NCBI GenBank assembly: GCA_928724745.1
Contig: CAKMXJ010000004.1
Location: 1,054,001-1,118,000 of the forward strand
DNA from: Anthracocystis setariae
Taxonomy: Eukaryota > Basidiomycota > Ustilaginomycetes > Ustilaginales > Ustilaginaceae
Reading direction: 5' to 3'
Length of the DNA stretch: 64,000 nt
The translations under genes and the position numbers were made by a program. The notes beneath the pieces were generated by a model. It made no database searches and was not told where the DNA came from. It worked only from the letters and a program-made list of their open reading frames with translations. Every line of letters starts with the position of its first letter. Position 1 is the first letter of the stretch. This document shows, one piece after another, positions 12,391 to 20,929 of this stretch.

Positions 12391-12717
12391 ATGTCCGCAT
12401 TACAAGCCCCTATGTTCCCCGGCTGCTCGCTCAACGGGACCAACACCGGCACCTGCTGCTCCATCTTCCCCGTCACATCCTACGATGGCATCACCACCTG
12501 TCAAACCTCGTCCTCGCGCGTCGATGAACTTCAATCATGCCTCCAAGCGCTTCCCTCCACGCCCAAAAACGGCCTCGCCTGCAACGACGGCTCGTCCAAC
12601 TTCCAAGCCAAACCAAGCTTCACCCCCTCCCCCAGCAACCTCAACTTCCCCACCAAACTCACCCTAGCAACCACCCTCGCCCTCCTCGCCATCACCATCA
12701 TCATCACACACGCTTAA
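12391..12717 (+). CDS. Small Cys-rich protein with hydrophobic C-terminal tail
   Basis: I do not recognise this 108-residue protein. It has six cysteines (12, 22, 23, 37, 50, 64), including a Cys-Cys pair, in the first 65 residues. A Pro/Ser/Asn linker follows, then a hydrophobic segment at about 89-106 ending only two residues before the stop. There is no N-terminal signal peptide from this ATG, so the tail could be a tail anchor. If an upstream exon supplied a signal, the same tail would read as a GPI-attachment signal. The ATG at 12391 is in a good context (CGACCATG) and the upstream in-frame extension starts at TTG. The downstream neighbour is convergent, with 132 bp between stops. A (TC)n tract sits in the 3' flank at 12758-12782. 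Confidence 0.6.
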   Translation: MSALQAPMFPGCSLNGTNTGTCCSIFPVTSYDGITTCQTSSSRVDELQSCLQALPSTPKNGLACNDGSSNFQAKPSFTPSPSNLNFPTKLTLATTLALLAITIIITHA

Positions 12718-12757
12718 CCCTCCCTTTTCTTCTCCCCTCGCTCGAACATGGACACTT

Positions 12758-12782
12758 TCTCTCTCTCTCTCTCTCTCTCTCT
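12758..12782. repeat. (TC)n microsatellite
   Basis: About twelve CT units lie between two convergent genes, probably in the 3' untranslated region of the small Cys-rich gene. Confidence 0.85.
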
Positions 12783-12849
12783 TTTTGCATTATTGGTTTT
12801 CTCATCTTGTACTTTTTAGCATCTTACGGTTTTTCCAGCCCAGCATTTA

Positions 12850-13995
12850 TTATACGATGGCCTGCACGGATCCCCACAATTCTTGGTATGCGGTGCCGAC
12901 TTCGGGTAGCAGGTCGTCGGCGAGCATGGCGCGTTTGTGTTTGGCGAATGCAAGTCGACTGCATGCGCGCGCGGTGAGTGCTGCACCGTAGCCTGCGAGC
13001 AGAAGCAGTCGGTCTTGTGCGATCACGTTAGGGGAATCCTGCTGTTCGGACGAGTAATAGATGTTTGCCCAGCCCGCAAAAGTGCCAAGGCAGCCGGCGA
13101 GGATGTCGCCCTGACCGCCACATCGTTTCAGACCGCCCTCGGTGTCGACGTACAGCACCTCGCTATTCTCCACACACACCACACCGCATAGATAGAAATA
13201 GGGTTCGGGGTGGGGTTAGGGTCATCACATCGATTCGTTTGGGGGGAAGGGGGAAAGGGAAAGGAAGCATACTTACTGTCCGTTTGTGATGCGATCCACG
13301 AGGCCCTTTTCGAGGATCGTCGGGCCGTTCAGTGCGAGAGCGAGTTTCTTAGCCGCATCGTCGGGACTCTGCTTGGCATCGATGTTGAACTTGTGACACA
13401 GTCTTGCGAACTCTGCGACGTTGGGCGTCAAAATCGCCTTGGTATACCCCTGTACGACCTCGGGTTCGTTCTGGAGGAGCCAAAGCCCGTCGGCGTCGAT
13501 GACGATGTACATGTCATGCCTCCTCGCCGTTTCGATGCACATCCTAGCGCACTTTTGCATGAACTCATCCCTCCCCAATCCAGGACCGATGACGACGGCG
13601 TGGAGACGTTCGAAGAGCTGGTCTACTTGGGATTCGATTTGGTCCCAGGGCGAGGTTGGGTCGAGGATGCGGTTGACGATGAGATCGGGTGAGTAGGTTT
13701 TGATGATGTTGCCTGCGTCGGGCGAGCAGATGGTGTAGGAGAGGTCGCAACCGAAACGCATCGATGACATGGATGCGAAGAACGGCGCACCGGTGTAGTC
13801 GCGTGAACCACCAACGATGCCGATGCGGCCGCCTTGGCCTTTGTGCTTGGTGGTGCTAAGCGCAGGGATGATCTGCTGCACCTGTTGCATCAGCGAGTGA
13901 CGCGTGGATGCGGTCGCGAGTGCTTTCGAACTGAGCGAGCTCAGGTTCGTCGTTATCGCAGACGCCAGCTTGCCTGCTCCTCCCGCTGTCGACAT
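12850..13995 (-). CDS. ATP-dependent NAD(P)H-hydrate dehydratase, two exons
   Basis: This metabolite-repair enzyme uses ATP to convert hydrated NADHX/NADPHX back to NAD(P)H (human NAXD/CARKD, yeast YKL151C). Exon 1 is 13995-13277 and exon 2 is 13162-12850, encoding 343 residues. The 114-nt intron (13276-13163) has a GTAAGT donor and an AG acceptor and joins a codon split 2+1, giving ...ITNG-H-EVLYVDTEGG. The ribokinase-like fold shows GRIGIVGGS, the GPGLGRD turn, LTPN..EF and the KRCGGQGD catalytic segment in exon 2. I use the ATG at 13995 because the longer frame begins at TTG. The N-terminus (about 45 residues rich in Ser/Ala/Thr with few acids) could be a weak mitochondrial signal. Family call is strong; localisation is open. 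Confidence 0.92.
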
Positions 13996-14576
13996 AGTGA
14001 TAGTATCGTATCTGCCTATTTGCGATGGTGGTGGGTGGGCACGATGGTGACGATCAAAAGATCCTTTCGAAATTGGCAATCTCTAGCACGGTTTTGTAGC
14101 TTGGCATCAGACGTGACGTCAAGTCAAAGTCGAGCTGTCCCCCCTTGACGAGCCGGCTTGATGATTCAGATGCCAACTTGCTACAGGACGCAGATCCATC
14201 AAAGTCATAGACGTTGCATATCTTGGGTGTGTCATTGCAACGACCAAGCCAATCAAAGGTTCGGATGCAATCCAAGAAAAGCTCACTCATCATCATCGCC
14301 GTGCCTGTAGCCATGTGCATGTGGAGGCATCATTGCCCCCCACAACCAACCAGCCAGGCCTAACAAACATAAAATTCAAATAATTTCGCCCCCACTTGTC
14401 ATCATCAAACACGAAAGCTCCCACCATACTGTACTTGAATCCAACCAATCCCAATCAACAAGGTGACATCCAGCTGAAATTTTTTTTACTACACTGAGCT
14501 TTGTGAAACACGCTGCGGGGTATACCAGGAGCTATACAACATCCTCCTAAAACATTCATATGAACTTCACTCTGTA
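13996..14576. other. Intergenic region upstream of the dehydratase gene
   Basis: 581 bp between the dehydratase start and the 3' end of the Eos1-domain gene. A short minus-strand frame at 14054-14320 has no recognisable domain. Nothing else was seen. Confidence 0.4.
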
Positions 14577-17500
14577 TCAACTGACAATGCGCATCGCATC
14601 CAAGATCAGAATCCACATACTCAAATACGCCAACCCAGCTATAGGCACCACGTTCCTCCAAACCGCAACCTCCCAATGAAAATTCCTACGACTACCCGTA
14701 CGCTGCGACTTCAACACCCCTCGCCTATCCACCAACCTCAGCAACGACAACGACAACGACAACGACGACGACGATGACGACGACAAACCCTTCCTCCTCG
14801 CGCCCACACCCTCTCTACCTCCCACTGCTGTCGAATTCCCCCATCGTCGACGAAGACCATCACCACTCAAACCTACCCCCACCACAGTGCGATCGGTCGC
14901 ATACCCAGGCCAATCCGATTCCACCTCCATCTCGGTCTCAGTGCCAGCACCAGATACATGCGAGTTTACGGCTCTTTTCTTGCTCCGCCTCGACGAAGCA
15001 GCAAACGACGGTCCACCGATAACCGCACGCCAAAACCTGGTTCCCTGACCCCCCCTCCTCAACTTGCGCTGCCGTTCACGCTCCGAAGCCAACAAACTCG
15101 CTACCACCGCATCGCTCTCATCACCGGAGCGTAAATCCCAATCCGACTCCCCCCCCGCCGCCGCCGCCGCTGCTGCTGCTCGAAGTGGATATGCATCAAC
15201 TCCCGCTGCACCTGATTGCCCCGAGCTCTTTGCGAGCCGAGGATCCGAGACATACCCCATCGCCTCGTTCTCCGCGTCCTCGTCCTCATCTTCGTCATCC
15301 AACTCATCATCGAGTGGCGCATCAGCAATATTGCTAGTCACCCAGCGCGACACTACATCGCTCACCGCTGTAGTGGTCCCGATCACCACCCACGCACCCA
15401 GAGGTTGATCGGGTCCAAACAGATGCACCGTCAATCGAACCAACGGCCAACAGATCGCCTGCAACGCCATCAGCCGGATCAACGACGGCAAAATCCAATA
15501 GTACAGCAACCACCGTCGAAGCAACAGCGTCGTAAACGATAAAGCATGGTAAGCTGTACTCATGCTCCACAGACACGCCACTGCAAACTCGAGCGCACCC
15601 GGCTGTCGGCGTCCGAATCGAACAGCACCACTCATCGTGAGCTCCGACTGATTGGCACTCAAGAACCGACTCGATCCATCGGCACCGACGAGCATCTGAC
15701 CGCGACTGAGCAGATGGCCGTGCTCGCTGGCAAGCACCCACGCATTTCGAGCCAGCCAGAACGTGCCGATACATCCGGGCACCGCAGCTAGGATACGCAG
15801 AGGATGCAGCAGAAGCTTGAGCACAAACGGAAACTCGTCTTCGTCCGAACCCGTTTCGCTCTCAGCCGACTTTGCTCCTAAAGCTTTCCGAGCGCTGTTC
15901 TCAAGCGAAGCGTTTGCCAGATTTGCAGACGACGTCCATCTCGGTGAGTTGGCAAAATCGTCCGTCGAACGAGCGCTTTCCGGCTGCGTGCTCTCCGACA
16001 CACGTGACCTTGGTGAGCTTGGACCGTCCAAACCAATGTTGTTAGCTTCATGACGCGTTCCGCCATCGGCGTGCTGCTCCATACTGTGCGATGCACTGCC
16101 TCGCGATGGCTCGCACGCTTCCGCTCTGTGAAACACCGTCCTTTGGTGGTTGGCATCTGCGGACGAGACACAAGACCTTGGGTTCGGCTCAAGTGTCGCT
16201 GGGACGGTGGGATTGATGGGTGTGCGCGGCCGAAGCAGCTGCCTGGCGCTACCTGCTGAGCCCGAACGCCTACGCCTGGCTAAGATCGCCTGTGCTTGGC
16301 AAGATGAGCCGGGTACAGACGCCGAGATGGGCCCGTCGGCGGCCTCGGTGCGAGCAATGTTGTCGGTGGAAGCAACGCTGTGAGAACGTTCGTGTCGTCG
16401 TTGCTTTGATCTCGCAGAGGAAAATGACAGAGCGCCATCGATATCGTCCTCTCCGTCGCTGTCGGGAGCGATGCCCGGGCTGGCAGGCGTTGAGGAGATG
16501 TGGGGAGTGTACTGGACGTTGGGCGTCATCTCGAGTCCAGCGGGAAGCGGCGACAAGCTTGTCAAACCGCGACGACCGTAGAACGAGGCGGAAGGCGAAG
16601 GAGGACCACTACGACTGCCTCGGGATGAGGATCGAGCTCGAAGACCCGGACGCACCAACCCCGTAGCGGAAGAGGGACTTGATACGGCATGGCCTCCTGC
16701 ACCTGAGGGGATGGAGATGGGCGGCGGCAGCGGCGGATCATCGCTGGAGATGGGGACGTTCAACACGGTCGTAGCTGACGAAGAAGATGACAGATCGTTG
16801 CTGCGAGACGGCTCTTGGGTCACGGAAGAAGCGCGAATGTCTGCTGCGCGTTCCAGTTCCGTCTCAAGCGCCGAAGCCCTTGGCGCGTAGGGCGGGGGCG
16901 ACTCGAATTCATGACCGACGTAGGCGGAATCGAGGTCGGGAAGGTGGGGTGTGCTGCGACTAGCGAAAAGTCGCTGGAGACCTAGAAGCTGTGCTGTCTG
17001 CTGCATGTGGACAGCATGCTGGGCCCATTCGGACTGACTGGCTGATCGAGCCGCAGGTGGGGGATGAGGCGAGAGACGACCGAAGACAGAGTCGATGGGA
17101 GGCGACGGATCAGGTGCACCGCTGGAGCGGAGCTCGGGATGGTAGCTGCGGTCGTGTGATTGTAGTTGGGCCAGAAGCGCAGGATCAAAGTAGTCGGAAG
17201 TGTTGCGTGACAGATGAGGCGAAGTAGGTGCCGAAGTGTTGAGTGCCCAGTCGGAGGGCATCAGGTGGTCTGCCATGGCCGATGGCTGTGAGACGGGCGA
17301 CATGGCTAGTGCTATCGATGTGGCTGCAGACAGGCGAGGAGACGAAGGTGCTGTGAAGGCGGACAAGGTGGAAGTATAGCTATGTTGCTGCGAAGTAGAG
17401 AGACTGCCAAGACGGTCAAGTTGAGGTGTGGAGCGATTGCGCAGAGCGTTGGTCAACGGTCTCGACTCTTGGGAGGTGGCCAACGTCGTTAAGCGAGCGG

Positions 17501-17858
17501 ACGTCGGAACGGGACCTGATCGACTGCCATTTTGACTGTGTGCAGGCTGGCCATTTTGGGGTCTGCGTGGTTTCCTGTGACCGCTGCTATGACCATTGTG
17601 TTGTGAAGAGCAGGAAGCGCCGACATTGTTCGAGGATACTACTGACGAAGCGCCTGATCTATTCCTACGATGGTGTGAAGAGGTCGATGTGTGATCTTGC
17701 GAGGTTGCAGCAGCATCTGCTGAGGCGCGATGATGATTGGCACTTGGTGAGGATTCGGGAGCAGCAAAGGCGCCAAAGGTGTGCTGACTATCGATGGCGG
17801 CCAGCAGAGGCGGACTCAACACCGAATGCTGTGAGTAGGTGGCGCCGTCATACGACAT
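14577..17858 (-). CDS. Eos1-domain membrane protein with long disordered N-terminus
   Basis: The 1093-residue protein has a Ser/Pro-rich, low-complexity N-terminus of about 670 residues. A membrane block follows at about 673-845: a helix at LRILAAVPGCIGTFWLA, then LWSMSTAYHALSFTTLLLRRW, then LIRLMALQAICWPLVRL, then WVVIGTTTAVSDVV ending WVTSNI. This order and the LQAICWP and VIGTTT...WVTSN signatures fit the fungal Eos1 family, an ER protein linked in yeast to N-glycosylation and oxidative-stress tolerance. A last hydrophobic segment (about 1067-1090, near VVPIAGLAYLSMWILIL) fits the terminal helix, after an acidic and Ser-rich insert of about 220 residues. Budding-yeast Eos1 is far shorter (about 366 residues, from memory). 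The ATG at 17858 was chosen because the frame begins two codons earlier at TTG. The family call rests on recalled motifs. Confidence 0.68.
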   Translation of the reverse strand: MSYDGATYSQHSVLSPPLLAAIDSQHTFGAFAAPESSPSANHHRASADAAATSQDHTSTSSHHRRNRSGASSVVSSNNVGASCSSQHNGHSSGHRKPRRPQNGQPAHSQNGSRSGPVPTSARLTTLATSQESRPLTNALRNRSTPQLDRLGSLSTSQQHSYTSTLSAFTAPSSPRLSAATSIALAMSPVSQPSAMADHLMPSDWALNTSAPTSPHLSRNTSDYFDPALLAQLQSHDRSYHPELRSSGAPDPSPPIDSVFGRLSPHPPPAARSASQSEWAQHAVHMQQTAQLLGLQRLFASRSTPHLPDLDSAYVGHEFESPPPYAPRASALETELERAADIRASSVTQEPSRSNDLSSSSSATTVLNVPISSDDPPLPPPISIPSGAGGHAVSSPSSATGLVRPGLRARSSSRGSRSGPPSPSASFYGRRGLTSLSPLPAGLEMTPNVQYTPHISSTPASPGIAPDSDGEDDIDGALSFSSARSKQRRHERSHSVASTDNIARTEAADGPISASVPGSSCQAQAILARRRRSGSAGSARQLLRPRTPINPTVPATLEPNPRSCVSSADANHQRTVFHRAEACEPSRGSASHSMEQHADGGTRHEANNIGLDGPSSPRSRVSESTQPESARSTDDFANSPRWTSSANLANASLENSARKALGAKSAESETGSDEDEFPFVLKLLLHPLRILAAVPGCIGTFWLARNAWVLASEHGHLLSRGQMLVGADGSSRFLSANQSELTMSGAVRFGRRQPGALEFAVACLWSMSTAYHALSFTTLLLRRWLLYYWILPSLIRLMALQAICWPLVRLTVHLFGPDQPLGAWVVIGTTTAVSDVVSRWVTSNIADAPLDDELDDEDEDEDAENEAMGYVSDPRLAKSSGQSGAAGVDAYPLRAAAAAAAAGGESDWDLRSGDESDAVVASLLASERERQRKLRRGGQGTRFWRAVIGGPSFAASSRRSKKRAVNSHVSGAGTETEMEVESDWPGYATDRTVVGVGLSGDGLRRRWGNSTAVGGREGVGARRKGLSSSSSSSLSLSLSLLRLVDRRGVLKSQRTGSRRNFHWEVAVWRNVVPIAGLAYLSMWILILDAMRIVS

Positions 17859-18588
17859 GATCAAGTGTCAGCCAGGATCGTGAGTGATTCGATCGTATCG
17901 TCATGTGCGCATGCCGGCCAAGTAGGATGAGGAGTGGTGGATGTGCCTAGTGCTCAAGGCTTCGATGATGGATCCAAGGGGTATCTGTATGCGAATGGCT
18001 GAGCAGCTCAGCGTTGTAAGCGAGCTAGATAGTGCAAAAGTTGGAGATGGAGCAGCCAACAAGAGGTCAAGGAATCGCAGGCGCCTGCGACGCAGTGACT
18101 GAGCGTGAGGCTTATCTTAAGGTCAAACGCTTGCAATGGTGAGCAAGAACAAAGGGATCCAGCAACAACATGTGTGGCAGTCAAGTCAGGGTCCACAACG
18201 AAAAGCCAAAAACCACATCACACCGATTTCCGAGGACTGTTGATTTTAGGAGGGGCAGTGTTACGCCGATGCATAACTTCTCGCGCGAGACATCATCGCG
18301 CGAGCTCATTCACGTGCCTTAGGCATGTATGACGCATGTAGTCATGCGCAGCTGGCCTGTATATAGACTCACATCGTAGCTCACTCCTTCTTGGAATACG
18401 ACCATCTTGTTATCGTATACCAAACCGTGTGTGTACGTGTAACATTTCGGGTGCACCTTTTTCGTGTCGTTGGCAGTCACAGTCAGCAATGAATGTCTAG
18501 AAACGTCTGGTCTGGGTTGTCTATCGTAAGAACAAGCTGATACAATAAGGATCCAAGCAAGACGTGGAATGAGCGGAATGATGCAATA
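17859..18588. other. Intergenic region upstream of the Eos1-domain gene
   Basis: 730 bp between two same-strand genes. A CGCGCGAG-type inverted motif (TCTCGCGCGAGA, 18280-18291) and a TATATAG element near 18360 are visible; neither is assigned to a promoter with confidence. No gene was seen. Confidence 0.4.
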
Positions 18589-20118
18589 TTACTTGGCAGT
18601 AGAGCCAGAGGCCGAAGGCGGAGGACGGCCAAAGTCTTCGTGCATCTCGAGAAGCAGCTGAAGTGCACGACGGGCGTGGGTACGTGACGGATCCTCGCCA
18701 GGAACACCGTCGCGCATGATATCCGCCACCTCGTTCTCCTCGAACGGATATGGGAGGAACTTTTGCAGATATTCGTATGCCACCAGCGTTGCACCAAACT
18801 GCGGCGAAGATCGCAGCACACGTGCCAGCGAGCCCTTGAAAAACGCCTTGGGACCTTCTTCGGCCATGATCTTGGTAGCACAGTCCACGATGCCCTTGTA
18901 CGTTGCCTGTCCCTTTCGTGCCTCGACTTGGAGACGCGTCTTGATCACATCGGCAGGTGTAGTGAGGAACGCAGCGGGCATACCGGCGATCGCCGCCGAC
19001 GCAAGCATCTCTCCAAAGCCAAGCTTCTTGCCATCCTTGCCCTCGTGGAAGGTGTCCTTTTTCAGGTGGGCGTACGCGGGGAAGTAGATCGCCGAGAAGG
19101 GAATGTCTCGCAGCAAACAAGCCGAAGCACCCTTGTACAGTCCGACCAGACCGAGTTGACGTACAATGTGGACGGCACCTCGAGCCACGCGATCGCCACC
19201 TTGCTGCTTGGCAATCTCACCGGCCACTTGGAGACGAATCTTGACGATTTCGAGCGGGTTGGTGAAGATGACTTGGCAACCACCAGCAGCACCACCGGCA
19301 AACAGCTCCCATGGCAGAGTGATGTCGCCAGAGATGGGATCCTTTGCATGGCCACGCACGAGGTCGTTGACGGTGAGCTTGATGGCCTTTTCTGGTGCTA
19401 CGCCGAGCAGCTGAGGGCCGAGACCCGAGTAGAATCCACGCATACCTTCGTTGCGGAAGACCTTTTTAACGCAATCTATCGAGTTCTTGTACATGAGCGG
19501 TTCACCGACCACGGCGGATCGCTGGTTCTGCATACGAGTCTTGACCAGATCGATGGGGTACACGATGGTGGCACCTACGGAACCGGCGATACCACCGAGA
19601 CCAAAGTTGTACGCCGACTTTGCGAGTTCTGCCAGAGCGCTCTTGACGGGCTTTTCCTTCTTCTCCTCCTGAATCTCTTTGAGACGTGCTTCTGCGAGCT
19701 GCTGACGCGACTCGGCGGGTGTGGGCACTGGGTGTGGTTCCAAGTCGTCGGAAATGTAGAGGTCGTGGCAGATGAGGTTCTCCTTGTCTGTTGCGCCGCG
19801 CACGACCGATGTCTTGTACGAAAGCATGCCTGCCGAAGAGGCTGCTACCTCGCGACGAAAGTTTTCCATGTGCTGCTGGAACACAGGATCCGCATCTTGG
19901 CGAGAGTAGAGTTTGGCATTGACGACAAAACGACCCTCACCGGGAAGATGTGGGATCCAGTAGACTCCGCGGTTGCCGTTGCCGTTTCCGTTGACGGGAA
20001 CCGCCATCTGTGTTTGGTGTTGCTGCTGCTGCTGCTGCTGCTGCTTTTCCTCTGAGGACGAGGCAGACTCGCAGTATACGGGTTTTGGCCACAACATGGA
20101 TGGAACAAAGTGTGACAT
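18589..20118 (-). CDS. Mitochondrial carrier, aspartate/glutamate (Agc1/citrin) type
   Basis: The 509-residue inner-membrane carrier has three repeats with the family signature: YPIDLVK (Pro188-Lys193), NPLEIVK and TPADVIK. The carrier half (about 171-470) closely resembles AGC/aralar-citrin proteins, for example [29 protein letters not shown] and [27 protein letters not shown]. It would exchange aspartate for glutamate plus a proton across the inner membrane as part of the malate-aspartate shuttle; substrate is inferred from the family. The N-terminal 170 residues contain an eight-Gln run (26-33) and a Lys/Glu coil near 140-158 but no visible EF-hand loops, unlike animal members. It is a single exon, starting at the ATG at 20118. 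Confidence 0.85.
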   Translation of the reverse strand: MSHFVPSMLWPKPVYCESASSSEEKQQQQQQQQHQTQMAVPVNGNGNGNRGVYWIPHLPGEGRFVVNAKLYSRQDADPVFQQHMENFRREVAASSAGMLSYKTSVVRGATDKENLICHDLYISDDLEPHPVPTPAESRQQLAEARLKEIQEEKKEKPVKSALAELAKSAYNFGLGGIAGSVGATIVYPIDLVKTRMQNQRSAVVGEPLMYKNSIDCVKKVFRNEGMRGFYSGLGPQLLGVAPEKAIKLTVNDLVRGHAKDPISGDITLPWELFAGGAAGGCQVIFTNPLEIVKIRLQVAGEIAKQQGGDRVARGAVHIVRQLGLVGLYKGASACLLRDIPFSAIYFPAYAHLKKDTFHEGKDGKKLGFGEMLASAAIAGMPAAFLTTPADVIKTRLQVEARKGQATYKGIVDCATKIMAEEGPKAFFKGSLARVLRSSPQFGATLVAYEYLQKFLPYPFEENEVADIMRDGVPGEDPSRTHARRALQLLLEMHEDFGRPPPSASGSTAK

Positions 20119-20929
20119 CTTGAGCTTGACTGTGGGTGAGAGTGTACTGGGACCAAAGTAGACGTGCAGAATCCAGAGTTGGCGAGACTCGGTATCAAGT
20201 CTTTCTAAATCGTGTTGCGAGGTGGCTTGGGATCAAGAGGATGGGTTCGAGGCAAGTTGGGACTTGCTACCGAGGACGATCGAGAACGACTGCTGCAGGA
20301 AAGGCTGGTAAGGATGGGAGCGGACAGGAAACAAGAGGGATCAAGATGTGGGGAGTGACGGCAATCGAGAAGAAAGGCGAACAAGAGAAGAATTGCGGGA
20401 CGGGCGATTGGATTGATTGTTGTTGCTGCTGCTGCTGCGTGTTGGTTGGACTGCTGCACACTGTGTGCGTGTGAGTGGGCAACCAAGCACCGAGCACAAG
20501 CATTCTTTAGCACCAAAAAGCTGGCCCGGTTCAAAGCACACCGGAACGGTTGCATACTTCGATCTTCCTAAGAAGAAAGGCGTCAACTTGTCCGTCCACA
20601 GGTGCAGTACTGCTGTATTCTTCTTTGAATTCATGATTTTCCGCGTCATTCTCGCCAACCTTTTCCAACTTTGCGCCAATACAGTCAGTCGCACGGCAAG
20701 CAAATCGCCGATCCACACTCTGGTCGCAAACTTTGCTCCGGTCCATTCGCAGTGTGCCGCCATCTGCATACGCATCGGCATTCTCCAGCTCTTCATCTCG
20801 TCGGACCGTCCTTCCGCTATCCTAACCCTCTTGCCTCCTCATCATTTATGCTAACAACTCATTCAGACCGTTGATATTCTCATGTTGGTAAGATTCTGAG
20901 TTTTACATCCTGTGCTAAAGGTGAGATCT
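20119..20929. other. Intergenic region upstream of the mitochondrial carrier
   Basis: 811 bp between two minus-strand genes. A short (TTG/CTG)n tract lies at about 20417-20438. Several short overlapping frames occur on both strands but none shows a domain or good start context. Confidence 0.4.

Noticed and set aside
18763..20055. 430-codon open frame on the plus strand
   Set aside because: Antisense to the mitochondrial carrier and ends in a poly-Leu run made from its CAG repeat.
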